Source: Oscillospiraceae bacterium
GTDB lineage: Bacteria; Bacillota; Clostridia; Oscillospirales; Acutalibacteraceae
Assembly (NCBI GenBank): GCA_015066175.1
Contig: SVOW01000012.1
Span: 1-64,000 of the forward strand
Length of the DNA: 64,000 nucleotides
Direction: 5' to 3'
Positions 34,874 to 43,760 of this stretch are shown one piece after another. The notes beneath the pieces are model-generated. The model did not search any database, was not told the DNA's origin, and worked only from the letters and a program-made list of their open reading frames with translations. The position numbers were made by a program, and so were the translations under genes. How positions within the stretch are numbered: position 1 is the first letter of the stretch; each line of letters begins with the position of its first letter.

Positions 34874-35044
34874 TTATGCCTGTTCAGGAGCTCCTACGGG
34901 GCAAGCATCTGCACAGCTACCGCAATCGATACAAGCATCTGCGTCGATAACGTATTTATCTGCGCCTTCAGAAATTGCCTCAACGGGACATTCGCCTGCG
35001 CATGCGCCGCAAGAAATGCATTCGTCGTTGATGATATAAGCCAT
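34874..35044 (-). CDS. 2[4Fe-4S] ferredoxin
   Basis: A 56-residue classical clostridial ferredoxin. Two CxxCxxCxxxCP motifs (CISCGACAGECP and CIDCGSCADACP) bind two 4Fe-4S clusters. It carries low-potential electrons in fermentative metabolism. The ribosome site GGGAGG precedes the ATG. A single gene between the ricT operon end and the phage head cassette terminator. Confidence 0.95.
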   Translation of the reverse strand: MAYIINDECISCGACAGECPVEAISEGADKYVIDADACIDCGSCADACPVGAPEQA

Positions 35045-35203
35045 TATTCGTACCTCCCTTTTAATTTATGACTCTATTCTATCATATATTTCATAAAAAT
35101 CAAGTGTTTTTTTGAAATATATATGCAATGGTAAAAAATTAATAATATTTATGAACTGATGTGAAATTTTATAACAAAAATTCAAAACCAGAAAATAATC
35201 ATA

Positions 35204-36070
35204 TTATGATTCAATGCCTTTAAGTGCTTCAAGCTCTTCTTTTTCGATTTTGATGTGACCGTCTTTGATAACTTTTACATCGTGGCGGTCAAAAGTCTGG
35301 GGAGCTGCACCTGGACGACGGTCAAGATTAACTTTAAGTGTGCCTTTAAGAAGGTTTATTTCTGACACAACGCCTCTGCCCTCACTAGTTTCTACGATAG
35401 CACCAACTTTGGGAGTTACTCTAAGAAGATGTTCATAAGCATCCTGCTCATATTTAAGGCAACACATAAGTCTGCCGCAAGTGCCGCTGATTTTTGTGGG
35501 ATTAAGTGACAAACCCTGTTCTTTTGCCATTTTGATTGAAACAGGCTGAAAATCGCCGAGAAAACTTGAACAGCACAGAGGTCTGCCGCACATTCCCAAG
35601 CCACCTATCATCTTTGATTCATCTCTTACACCAATCTGACGAAGTTCAATTCTTGTTCTGAAAACTGATGCTAAATCTTTAACAAGCTCTCTGAAGTCAA
35701 CTCTGCCGTCTGATGTGAAATAGAAAAGAATCTTGCTGTTGTCGAAAGTATATTCAGCTTCAACAAGTTTCATGTCAAGGCTATGCTTTTCGATTTTTTC
35801 AAGACAGATATCAAAAGCCTTTTTTTCTTTTTCTTTATTCTGTTTAACGATGTTAAGGTCTTCTTCGGTAGCAATTCTGATAAGTTTTTTAAGGGGATGA
35901 ATAATTTTTTCATCTTCCACTTCTCTGTTTTCTGCTGCAACTTCGCCACATTCAATTCCGCGTGCAGTTTCAACTATAACTTTATCAAATTTTTTAAGCT
36001 GTTTGCCGTCAGGGTCAAAGAAATAAACTTTGCCTACATCTTTGAATCTTACGCCGATTACTTCAGCCAT
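35204..36070 (-). CDS. ricT: PSP1-domain protein RicT (YaaT)
   Basis: A 288-residue PSP1-domain protein. Conserved parts include EVIGVRFKDVGKVYFFDPDG, and cysteine-rich MCGRPLCCSSFLGDF and SGTCGRLMCCLKYE, typical of RicT/YaaT. In Bacillus it forms a complex with RicA and RicF that aids RNase Y processing and sporulation; the cysteines bind an Fe-S cluster (family knowledge). It follows holB by 25 bases, the usual arrangement in Firmicutes. Confidence 0.94.
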   Translation of the reverse strand: MAEVIGVRFKDVGKVYFFDPDGKQLKKFDKVIVETARGIECGEVAAENREVEDEKIIHPLKKLIRIATEEDLNIVKQNKEKEKKAFDICLEKIEKHSLDMKLVEAEYTFDNSKILFYFTSDGRVDFRELVKDLASVFRTRIELRQIGVRDESKMIGGLGMCGRPLCCSSFLGDFQPVSIKMAKEQGLSLNPTKISGTCGRLMCCLKYEQDAYEHLLRVTPKVGAIVETSEGRGVVSEINLLKGTLKVNLDRRPGAAPQTFDRHDVKVIKDGHIKIEKEELEALKGIES

Positions 36071-36095
36071 ATATTTTTCCTCTCTTTCGTATATA

Positions 36096-36977
36096 TCAGA
36101 CTTTCAGACTGCTTGAAAGCCTTGCTAAAAGCAGATTATGGTTTGCATAATACTGCATGCTCTGCAGTGCTTCATTAACAACATCTGCAGCTTTCATAAT
36201 TTTTTCGGCAGTCATTGCTGATGAAAGTTCTTTTGCCGTTTCAACATTCTGAGAAAGGCAGTTTGAAGCTGAATTTTTCAGTGCAACAGCATCTCTCAGA
36301 ATAAGTATAACTTCTTCCAACGCCAATTTCAAGCCATCTTTGTCTTTTTCAAAAGCACCAAGCGTTTTCATCATTTCGATTTCGCTGTCAGACATAATTG
36401 CTTTTGCGATTTTGGCACCATTTTCAAAAGATGCTTCAAGCTTCTTTTTTGTCACACTGTCGTCTGACAATTCGCCTAATCTGAAAGCGGCACAACGTGA
36501 TTTCACCGTCTGCAGCAGCATTGCTTTATCTTCACATTCAAGTATGAAATTAACGTATGACGGCGGCTCTTCAAGCACTTTGAGGAAAGCATTCATTGCC
36601 GTTTCGTTCATTTTATGGGCAGATGTTATAATATAAACTTTTCTTTCTGCTTCGTTAGGCACAACGTAAGCATCACTTCTTACGTTTCTTATATCTTCAA
36701 CTGAAACTGTTTTTGATTTGTTGGTGCCTTCAACTTTTTTTATATCAACGTGTGAGCCTGATTCTGCTTTAAGGCAGTTGGCACATTTTCCGCAAGGACG
36801 TAAAAGTCTTTCTTCATCTGAACACACCAGAGCCTTTGCAATGAATTCTGCACATTCAATGCGTTTTGTGCTGCTGGCACCTTCTAAAATTATTGCATGA
36901 GGAAGCCTTCCGCTGTCAAAAGCAGAAGAAATAAGTTCTTTAAATTTTGCGTCATATTCTCTGTTTTCAAAATTCAT
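36096..36977 (-). CDS. holB: DNA polymerase III delta-prime subunit
   Basis: A 293-residue clamp-loader subunit. Features are a zinc-binding cysteine group (CGKCANCLKAESG), the SAHKMNETAMNAFLKVLEEP sensor region, and a helical C-terminus. It is shorter than E. coli HolB but typical for Firmicutes. Its start overlaps the end of the QueG-like gene by 11 bases. Confidence 0.93.
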   Translation of the reverse strand: MNFENREYDAKFKELISSAFDSGRLPHAIILEGASSTKRIECAEFIAKALVCSDEERLLRPCGKCANCLKAESGSHVDIKKVEGTNKSKTVSVEDIRNVRSDAYVVPNEAERKVYIITSAHKMNETAMNAFLKVLEEPPSYVNFILECEDKAMLLQTVKSRCAAFRLGELSDDSVTKKKLEASFENGAKIAKAIMSDSEIEMMKTLGAFEKDKDGLKLALEEVILILRDAVALKNSASNCLSQNVETAKELSSAMTAEKIMKAADVVNEALQSMQYYANHNLLLARLSSSLKV

Positions 36978-37767
36978 TACTTACTGTCCTCAGGTTTCTT
37001 TTTATAACTTTTTCGCCACGCCAGGCAAATGCTCTGCCACCGATTTCCGTATCTGGTGTAACAAAAGGCTCTGCACTTTTTATAAACTCTTCAAGAGTTG
37101 TTTTTTCTGCATTTATGTTATAGGGGCATGCTTTCTGGCATTCATCGCATCCCCATGCACAACCGAGATTTTTCATCATGGCTGCATATTCTTCAGGTAT
37201 TTCACCTTTTTTCTGAGAAATGTGAGAAAGGCATCTGTCAGGGTCAAAAATTTCCTCTTTCAGCACTCCTGTGGGGCAGGCTTCAAGACATTTTGAACAA
37301 CCGTGACAAAGTTTAATTTCTTTATTCTCACAATGTATTTCCAGGTCGGTTACTATTTCGCCGATGAAAATCCACGAGCCATATTTTTCATTTATAAGAA
37401 GTCCGTTTTTTCCTTTGACGCCTACACCGCTTTTTGCTGCGGCGTAAACTTCGGGAATCGGCGAATTATCTGCAAAAAACACAAATTCATTCTGCGGATA
37501 ATTTTCTTTCAGTTTATCTGCCATAAGAGAAAGATAAAAGGAAGAAACTTCGTGATAATCCCTTACTACGGCATAACGTGAAACATTGCTGTTTTCATAT
37601 GCTTCTTCGCCGAGATAGTAGGGAAAAAGAATTGTTATTACTGTTTTGGCATTAAGAGGAATACGCGATTTTGCTCTGCAATCAATTAGAAAATCTTTTA
37701 TTTCATCAAAGCTGCAGAATCCGTAAACTTCACAGTATTCATCAAGAATTTTTCTGATTTTTTCCAT
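36967..37767 (-). CDS. QueG-like 4Fe-4S protein
   Basis: A 266-residue protein with two 4Fe-4S boxes (CHGCSKCLEACPTGVL and CAWGCDECQKACPYN), the epoxyqueuosine-reductase layout. It is about 100 residues shorter than E. coli QueG and lacks the C-terminal HEAT-like region. The N-terminal corrinoid-binding part is recognisable only in pieces (KSRIPLNAKTVITILFPYYL, GVGVKGKNGLLINEKYGSWI). It may be a compact QueG or a related reductase of other function. The ribosome site is weak; translation is perhaps coupled to the transporter gene four bases upstream. Confidence 0.75.
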   Translation of the reverse strand: MEKIRKILDEYCEVYGFCSFDEIKDFLIDCRAKSRIPLNAKTVITILFPYYLGEEAYENSNVSRYAVVRDYHEVSSFYLSLMADKLKENYPQNEFVFFADNSPIPEVYAAAKSGVGVKGKNGLLINEKYGSWIFIGEIVTDLEIHCENKEIKLCHGCSKCLEACPTGVLKEEIFDPDRCLSHISQKKGEIPEEYAAMMKNLGCAWGCDECQKACPYNINAEKTTLEEFIKSAEPFVTPDTEIGGRAFAWRGEKVIKRNLRTVSNEF

Positions 37768-37770
37768 AGC

Positions 37771-38697
37771 TTATATCTGTTGCCCTAAAGCAATCATAAA
37801 CGGCATTGTAACGATGCTCAGAAAACTTACAAGTGCCACTACCTTTGACGCACAGGGCGCATCTTTATCATATTTTGCTGCAAACATAACTGTGTTGTTG
37901 GCACTGGGTGCAGAGCTTGAAAGAACAATTGACGACACAAGCACGCCTGTAAAGCCAAAAATTTTGAAAAGCCCCATCATACACAATGGCAACACAATAA
38001 GTTTCAGCAACGCAGTAAGATAAACACGTTTATCGCTGAACATTGTTTTCAGGTCTGTGTTTGCAAGATATGTGCCGAAGAAAATCATTGCAAGGGGTGT
38101 GTTGAGTGATGCAAGATAATCAACGGGTGTGTTGATTATTTCAGGCAGTTTTATGCCGAAAATAAACAACGGTAAGCCGATTAAAACTGCTATTGTGCCG
38201 GGATTGAGAATCAATTTTTTCACATCAAAGCCTTTATAGCCTGTCATAACCTTGATACCATGAGTGAATGAGAAAATATTGAAAACCATTACCACAACTG
38301 AGCAATAGAAAACACCTTCTGCGCCCAGAACTGCATTTGCAAGAGGCAGAGCCATATAGCCTACGTTTCCGTAGTTTGATGCGAATTTATAAATGCTGTT
38401 ATCTTTTTTTGATTTATCCCTGAAAAAGGGCATTGCAATTAACGCACCCACAACCTGGATTCCCACTGCAAACACAAATGCAAGAAGGAGTTTTTTGTAG
38501 TTTTCCGGTGTGTTATCCATTGACATAAAAGCTGTCACGATAACAGCAGGGGTGATTATATAAAAGAGGAGGTCATTGGAAAGTCTTGCCGTTTTTTCTT
38601 TGAAAAGTCCTGTTTTATCGCAGATAAATCCAACTGCAACAAGAATATAAAGAATGCCCACTTGTTTTGCGGCAATAGCAAGATTTTGCAAAAACAC
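37771..38697 (-). CDS. AEC-family transporter
   Basis: A 308-residue membrane protein with about ten helices of the auxin-efflux-carrier (AEC) family, recognised from GNVGYMALPLANAVLGAEG, GTIAVLIGLPLFIFG and the C-terminal SSAPSANNTVMFAAKYD. Bacterial members often move malate, malonate or other organic acids. It lies in an operon led by citrate synthase, which would fit an organic-acid substrate. The start is GTG at 38697 with AGGAGGAG eight bases upstream. Confidence 0.85.
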   Translation of the reverse strand: MFLQNLAIAAKQVGILYILVAVGFICDKTGLFKEKTARLSNDLLFYIITPAVIVTAFMSMDNTPENYKKLLLAFVFAVGIQVVGALIAMPFFRDKSKKDNSIYKFASNYGNVGYMALPLANAVLGAEGVFYCSVVVMVFNIFSFTHGIKVMTGYKGFDVKKLILNPGTIAVLIGLPLFIFGIKLPEIINTPVDYLASLNTPLAMIFFGTYLANTDLKTMFSDKRVYLTALLKLIVLPLCMMGLFKIFGFTGVLVSSIVLSSSAPSANNTVMFAAKYDKDAPCASKVVALVSFLSIVTMPFMIALGQQI

Positions 38698-38710
38698 TTT
38701 ATTTCTCCTC

Positions 38711-39697
38711 CTACTTTGTAAGTTTTTCTGTCTCTTTGAGTGTCATATTTTTGATGCGTGCTGATGACAGGCAATGCACAAGGAACGCCACTGCAAATGC
38801 ACAGAAAGCAATGTCCGTTACTTCAAGACTGCAAGCGAGTGAGCCTGTTTCCATCAATTCTCTGTAAGAAGAATTCACAACAATCAACAAAAGTTTCGGC
38901 ACAGCCACAACTGCAGAAATCATTGCTGCAATAAGACCGTATGAGAAAATTTTATAAGAAATTGCAACAGCATTTACTTTTGATGACATCTGTGCAAAAT
39001 ACATAAAGAACATCATCATAAACGCAATCATAAACATTTCAAGGAAAAGTGAAGATACATTCATAAAACTGATTGTTCTTGTGAAACGCTGAACAAGTCT
39101 GAAAGTTGCCCAGAAAAGCGGGCAGAGTGACAGTGTTTTCATTTTTGAAATGTCAAATTTACGCAAACCGCTGTATTTCAGCAGAAGCACAAGGAAATAC
39201 ACTGCACTGAGCGCGGCAAACAACGCTTCACAAAGGCGGGGCAATGCGCCTGATTTAGTAAGATGGGGAAGCGAATTCATAAAAAATGTTATATTGTATC
39301 TGTCCTGAGCCGGCACAATGTAGTTTGAGCCTGCAATATTGAAAGATGTGTACATATCATTGAATATTCCGAACTGATTGACTGCTTCCACCACAAGTGC
39401 AATTGCAAAAACGCCTGCGAGAATTGCAACAGGCAAATTCTTTTTCTCAGGCATTTTTTCCTGAGGAATTTCGCTTGCAAGAAAACTGATTGCCAGAACA
39501 CTGATTGCAGTAAGTGCAATAACTGCGTATAACAGATAGATGGTTATATCGCCTGAATTATAAAAACCTGTTTTAAAATCAATTATGCCGCTGAACACCT
39601 GATAAAGCCTGATTACAAGTGCAAGAGCTGTGCCCACCGCAGCAACAGTGAAAGCATTGTTGATTTTGAGATTTTTCATGCTACCTTTAAGTTTCAT
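38711..39697 (-). CDS. Unknown seven-helix membrane protein
   Basis: A 328-residue protein with about seven to eight hydrophobic helices and no recognisable motif. It sits between citrate synthase and the AEC transporter with gaps of 16 and 13 bases, so it is co-transcribed. The ATG at 39697 has an AGAGG site. No signal peptide separate from the first helix (FTVAAVGTALALVIRLYQ). Function unknown. Confidence 0.7.
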   Translation of the reverse strand: MKLKGSMKNLKINNAFTVAAVGTALALVIRLYQVFSGIIDFKTGFYNSGDITIYLLYAVIALTAISVLAISFLASEIPQEKMPEKKNLPVAILAGVFAIALVVEAVNQFGIFNDMYTSFNIAGSNYIVPAQDRYNITFFMNSLPHLTKSGALPRLCEALFAALSAVYFLVLLLKYSGLRKFDISKMKTLSLCPLFWATFRLVQRFTRTISFMNVSSLFLEMFMIAFMMMFFMYFAQMSSKVNAVAISYKIFSYGLIAAMISAVVAVPKLLLIVVNSSYRELMETGSLACSLEVTDIAFCAFAVAFLVHCLSSARIKNMTLKETEKLTK

Positions 39698-39713
39698 TGG
39701 TATTACCTCTTAT

Positions 39714-41123
39714 TCATCTCTGTTCTCTGGGAATATATATGCCCTGACCTACAGTTTCTTTTCTGTCATCAAGAGGAACATATTTTCTTGAAAGAGCAAC
39801 ACTCTTGTAGGCAGGACGGATAATTCTGCCTGCAGTTGTCATTTCTTCGATTCTGTGAGCTGACCAGCCTGCTACACGTGCAACAGCAAACATAGGTGTG
39901 AACAGGTCAACCGGAATTTTAAGCATCTCATAAATAAGACCTGAATACATATCAACATTTGCACAAAGAGGTTTTTTAACGCCTTTCACGTCAGCAAAAA
40001 CCTGAGGTGACAATTCTTCAATACGGTTTATAAGATGGAATCTTTCTTCGTAATCTGTTCCCTTTACAAATTCTCCTGCTTTTTCGCGAAGAAGAACTGC
40101 TCTCGGGTCTGAAAGAGTATAAATTGCGTGACCCATACCGTAAATAAGACCTGAGCCGTCACCTGCTTCTTTGTTGATGATTTTTTTAAGATAATCGTAA
40201 ATTTCTCCGTCAGAATTATGATTTTTAACGTTATCGTAAATCTCATTTATCATATTGTGTGCTTTTATATTTGCACCACCATGGCGAGGTCCTTTGAGAG
40301 AGCCGATTGCAGCACTGATTGCAGAATATGTGTCTGTACCTGAAGAAGAAATAACTCTTGTTGTGAATGATGAGTTGTTACCGCCGCCATGCTCTGCGTG
40401 AATACAAAGGCACAAGTCAAGAAGTTTTGCTTCTGCGTCAGTAAAGTTTCTGTCAGCCCTTGTGAAACGAAGGATTGTTTCTGCTGTTGAATGTTCCGGC
40501 TTGGGCTGATGGATATACATACTCTTTTTGTAGTAAGTTCTTCTTTTCACCTGATATGCGTAAGACATAATTGCAGGAAGCTGTGCAATAAGGTGAATGC
40601 ACTGGCTGAGCATATTTTTAACGCTTGTTTCATCAGGGTTTGAATCGTATGAATAAAGAGCAAGCACACTTCTTGCCATTTTGTTCATAATATCAGGTGA
40701 CGGAGCTTTCATAATCATATCTTCAATGAAATCGTCAGGAAGCTCGCGGCATGCTGCAAGAGTTGCATTGAACATTTCAAGCTGTTCTTTTGTGGGAAGT
40801 GAGCCGAAAATGAGAAGCCACACAACTTCTTCAAAGCCGAATCTGTTTTCTTTCTGGCAATTTTTCACGATTTCTGACATATCATATCCGCGATATGTGA
40901 GCTTACCTTCTTTGGGAAGCCTTTCACCATCGTTGATATAATAGCCTTCAACACTGCACACACGTGTAAGGCCTGCCATAACACCTGTACCGTCTGAATT
41001 TCTTAAACCTCTTTTTACGTTATAGCGGTTAAAGTCGTCAGGATTGATTTTGTTATTTTTTCCTAACACCTTGCATAAACTTTCCATAGAGCTGTCATCG
41101 ATATATTTAATATAAGTTGACAT
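39714..41123 (-). CDS. Citrate synthase
   Basis: A 469-residue enzyme with the active-site histidine in LCIHAEHGGGNNSSFTTRV, a second in YGMGHAIYTLSDPRA, and the aspartate in CANVDMYSGLIYE. It condenses oxaloacetate and acetyl-CoA; a 2-methylcitrate activity cannot be excluded. The length, somewhat above the usual 370-440, comes from an N-terminal extension of about 50 residues. First gene of a long minus-strand operon, directly after a good promoter. Confidence 0.95.
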   Translation of the reverse strand: MSTYIKYIDDSSMESLCKVLGKNNKINPDDFNRYNVKRGLRNSDGTGVMAGLTRVCSVEGYYINDGERLPKEGKLTYRGYDMSEIVKNCQKENRFGFEEVVWLLIFGSLPTKEQLEMFNATLAACRELPDDFIEDMIMKAPSPDIMNKMARSVLALYSYDSNPDETSVKNMLSQCIHLIAQLPAIMSYAYQVKRRTYYKKSMYIHQPKPEHSTAETILRFTRADRNFTDAEAKLLDLCLCIHAEHGGGNNSSFTTRVISSSGTDTYSAISAAIGSLKGPRHGGANIKAHNMINEIYDNVKNHNSDGEIYDYLKKIINKEAGDGSGLIYGMGHAIYTLSDPRAVLLREKAGEFVKGTDYEERFHLINRIEELSPQVFADVKGVKKPLCANVDMYSGLIYEMLKIPVDLFTPMFAVARVAGWSAHRIEEMTTAGRIIRPAYKSVALSRKYVPLDDRKETVGQGIYIPREQR

Positions 41124-41174
41124 TTTTCTGCCCCCTTTTGCTATAGTTACTCCATAATAAAAATATTTCTTTAT

Positions 41175-41204
41175 ATTGTACTATATTTTTATACTAAAAG
41201 TCAA
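41175..41204 (-). promoter_or_regulatory. Sigma-A promoter of the citrate synthase operon
   Basis: Minus strand: -35 TTGACT (41199-41204), 18-base spacer, -10 TACAAT (41175-41180), about 50 bases before the citrate synthase start. The divergent spoIID promoter must overlap this 100-base region but was not clearly found. Confidence 0.65.
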
Positions 41205-41225
41205 GAAAAAAGGATGGTCATTTGT

Positions 41226-42170
41226 ATGAGATTTACGCTGTTTTTAAGCCTGTGTTTGGCACTTTCAATGATTTTCACCCCTCTGATAACAATCAGAAAC
41301 AAAAATGAAGACGCCAAAAAAGCTGAAACTGTTTTTGAAAACACAACTATTCTTGAGGAAGATACAGAAAAAATCACAATCGTCAGAAGCAAATCAGGTA
41401 AAGAAGAAACACTTGCAATGCGTGATTATGTTATAGGCGTTGTAAGTGCGGAAATAACGCCTTTATATTCAGACGAGGCAATAAAAGCCCAGGCAATTGC
41501 ATCACACACATATGCACTTTATAAAATTGCTCAGGGTGAAACACTCACTGACAATTATAAAAAACATCAGGCATACATATCCCCTGAAGAAGCAAAAGAA
41601 AAATGGGGAGAAAAATATGATATTTATTCAAAAAAAATCACCTCGTGTGTTGACGAAGTGATAAATAAAGTTATAACTTACGAAGGCGAAATAATTCTGC
41701 CTGCTTTCTTTGCAATGTGCTCAGGCCAGACCGAAAACAGCAAAGATGTATGGGGCGGAGAATTGCCTTATCTTGTGAGCGTTACAAGCACAGGAGATAC
41801 GCTTGCCGAAAACCTGATAAGCGAAGTTACTGTCACGAAAGAAGAATTTGAAAATTTTTCTTCGTTAAAAATCGAAAACGTACCTGTGATTACACTTGAC
41901 TGCTCCCCCGCAGGCGGAGTGAAAAAAGCAACCGTCAACTCAAAAGAATTCACAGGAAACGAAATCCAGCAGGCGTTCAATCTGAAATCAAACAATTTCA
42001 CCGTAAAATATGCTGATGATAAATTCACATTTACAGTTGTCGGCAACGGTCATGGTGTGGGAATGAGCCAGTATGGTGCCGATTTTATGGCAAGGCAAGG
42101 CTCAACGTATGAAGAAATTTTAAAGCATTATTATACAGGTGTAGAAATTGAAGAAATAGGCAATAAGTAA
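41226..42170 (+). CDS. spoIID: Stage II sporulation protein D-like
   Basis: A 314-residue SpoIID-family lytic transglycosylase. One N-terminal membrane anchor (FLSLCLALSMIFTPLIT) is followed by the SpoIID core: EEETLAMRDYVIGVV-type start, SHTYALYKIAQGE, PAFFAMCSGQTENSKDVWGG, and the C-terminal GHGVGMSQYGADFMARQG. It cuts peptidoglycan during forespore engulfment with SpoIIM and SpoIIP. An ATG at 41214 is in frame but sits on the AAAAGGA site, so I start at 41226. Its presence argues for a sporulating lineage. Confidence 0.9.
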   Translation: MRFTLFLSLCLALSMIFTPLITIRNKNEDAKKAETVFENTTILEEDTEKITIVRSKSGKEETLAMRDYVIGVVSAEITPLYSDEAIKAQAIASHTYALYKIAQGETLTDNYKKHQAYISPEEAKEKWGEKYDIYSKKITSCVDEVINKVITYEGEIILPAFFAMCSGQTENSKDVWGGELPYLVSVTSTGDTLAENLISEVTVTKEEFENFSSLKIENVPVITLDCSPAGGVKKATVNSKEFTGNEIQQAFNLKSNNFTVKYADDKFTFTVVGNGHGVGMSQYGADFMARQGSTYEEILKHYYTGVEIEEIGNK

Positions 42171-42179
42171 GAGGGAATA

Positions 42180-42756
42180 AGTGTGGGTGGACTCTGTCCA
42201 TACCTGATTATATAACAACAAATTATAATTTTCAGCTATCACTGATGTTGGTTTTATAATAATTTGCAAGTACGATGCCCATATCTGGTTTTTCAAATTA
42301 TAATTTACCTCGGTATTAAAATCAGCATCGTAGGGGCGGATGCCCACATCCGCCCGAATAAATTCACATGAAACCTGACGGGTCGATGTAGGCATCGACC
42401 CCTACGGAATAATATTAAAATATACAGATGAATTATAATTTATCGTGCAATTAATTTTAGCTTTGTAGGGTTTGGCGCTTGTCGACAAACCACCAATTCA
42501 CATTTGTTTTTACGGAACGTCGGAAACCGCCGTTCCCTACGATATTAAATTTAATCTACAAGATGAATTATAATTTATCGTATATTTGCGGTTGTATCGT
42601 AGGGGACGGGTCTCCCGTCCCGCCATGAACTATGATGAATTTTCGCGGGAGCCGAAACGGCTCCCCTACGTTGTTGCCGTTGGTTTTATATATTATTTTT
42701 ACAAGGCTCGTCGGGGACGCCGAGCCCTACAATACTAAATTGAACATCCCGATAAA
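42180..42756. repeat. Gene-free repeat mosaic B
   Basis: 586 bases without a gene between spoIID and the phosphoesterase. Hairpin modules in order: GGGCGGATG/CATCCGCCC (near 42330-42355), GGGTCGATG/CATCGACCC (42380-42403), GGTTTG/CAAACC (near 42469-42491), GGAACG/CGTTCC (near 42513-42536), GGGACGGG/CCCGTCCC (near 42603-42621), GGGAGCC/GGCTCCC (near 42647-42665) and GGCTCG/CGAGCC (near 42704-42726). Most are preceded or followed by GTAGGG or CCCTAC. AATTATAATT palindromes near 42222, 42296, 42431, 42566 and 42755 separate them. No protein or known RNA was recognised. Confidence 0.75.
42380..42553 (-). repeat. Inverted repeat arm B (partner 131-304)
   Basis: Near-perfect reverse complement of 131-304 over about 174 bases, including spacers. 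Described with its partner; the second copy is embedded in a longer chain of hairpin modules. Confidence 0.8.
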
Positions 42757-43215
42757 TTATAATTTCGCGTTTACGCATATAACGCCTTTATCTGTGATGT
42801 CAATAAAGCCGTAGTTTCCGTCGCGGATACTGCCGGGGTTAAAAACATAAACTCCGTCGATATATTTGCTCACAGGGACATGGGTATGGCCATATAATAT
42901 AATGTCAGCTTCAAGTGACTGACCTTTGTAGATAAGTCTGTCATCGCCGAATTTTACGTTTTCAAGATAACCGTGGGTGATGAAAATTTTCTTACTCTCA
43001 ATGGTCTGAACAATGTTTCCTTCCAGAGATGAATAAAAATCGCAGTTGCCTTTCACTGCAATAACGTGTTTACCTGCAAGCAAATCGCTTACTTCGTATA
43101 AATCTTTTTCACCATCACCGAGGAAGACAACAACCTCTGCAGAAGTGTGATTTTTTATTGCACTACGCAGGGAATAAACATCGGAATGTGAATCTGACAA
43201 CACTAAAATTCTCAT
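42757..43215 (-). CDS. Metallophosphoesterase, YfcE/MJ0936 type
   Basis: A 152-residue calcineurin-like phosphoesterase. Metal ligands are in VLSDSHSD, FLGDGEKDL, VKGNCDFY, ITHGY and YGHTHVP. Small members of this family cleave phosphodiesters; the biological substrate is uncertain. Its stop codon (TAA) is formed by the AATTATAATT palindrome of the neighbouring repeat mosaic, so the repeat reaches into the gene end. Only 28 bases separate its start from the divergent small gene at 43244. Confidence 0.92.
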   Translation of the reverse strand: MRILVLSDSHSDVYSLRSAIKNHTSAEVVVFLGDGEKDLYEVSDLLAGKHVIAVKGNCDFYSSLEGNIVQTIESKKIFITHGYLENVKFGDDRLIYKGQSLEADIILYGHTHVPVSKYIDGVYVFNPGSIRDGNYGFIDITDKGVICVNAKL

Positions 43216-43243
43216 AACTAAATCCTTTCAGGGAGTGAATTAA

Positions 43244-43426
43244 ATGAATGATAAATTTGATAAACTTTTAAACGGTAAAGACGTGGATTCTTTTATAAAA
43301 AACGATTTATCTGCCGAGCAGAAGAAAAAGCTGAATGATGTGCTGAATGATAAAAATAAATTGAACGAAATTCTGTCAAGCCCTTTTGCTCTTGAACTGA
43401 TTAAAAAGTTCAGAAACGAAAAATGA
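43244..43426 (+). CDS. Small helical protein of unknown function (60 aa)
   Basis: A 60-residue, highly charged, fully helical protein (LLNGKDVDSFIKNDLSAEQK, ending KKFRNEK). The ribosome site GGGAG precedes the ATG. The stop overlaps the next start (ATGA), so it is translationally coupled to the 109-residue protein. It forms a three-gene set of small proteins typical of spore-forming Clostridia by general appearance; family not named. No signal peptide. Confidence 0.7.
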   Translation: MNDKFDKLLNGKDVDSFIKNDLSAEQKKKLNDVLNDKNKLNEILSSPFALELIKKFRNEK

Positions 43427-43752
43427 ATATGGATAATATCGGTGATATCCTTTCTTCGCTGAGCGATAAGGATATTGAATCCCTGAAACAGACTGCACAA
43501 TCACTTTTCGGAGATGCACAGGAGAAAAAAGAAGACGAAAATAATTTCAGTTTTCAGGGAATTGACCCTTCTGTTTTAGGAAAAATCTCAAAGGTGATGG
43601 CGCGAATGAATTCTTCTTCCCAAAACCCCCGTTGCGAGCTTATAAAAGCACTGCGACCACTTCTTAAAGACGACAGGAAACACAAAGCAGACCAGGTGCT
43701 GAATATGATGAAGATGTTTGAAATTCTGCCGATTATAGAAGAGTTGAAGTAG
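43423..43752 (+). CDS. Small clostridial protein with ALRPLL motif (109 aa)
   Basis: A 109-residue acidic protein whose C-terminal part RCELIKALRPLLKDDRKHKA and KMMKMFEILPI-like helix resembles a conserved motif (ALKPxLxxxRRxKxDxAxxxLK) recalled from hypothetical proteins of spore-forming Clostridia. Start overlaps the preceding stop. Function unknown; a sporulation link is a guess from lineage distribution. Confidence 0.7.
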   Translation: MNMDNIGDILSSLSDKDIESLKQTAQSLFGDAQEKKEDENNFSFQGIDPSVLGKISKVMARMNSSSQNPRCELIKALRPLLKDDRKHKADQVLNMMKMFEILPIIEELK

Positions 43753-43760
43753 GTGATTTT

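Noticed and set aside
42180-42756. CRISPR array
   Set aside because: The repeated units are inverted hairpins of differing sequence and spacing, not identical direct repeats with unique spacers, and no cas genes are near.
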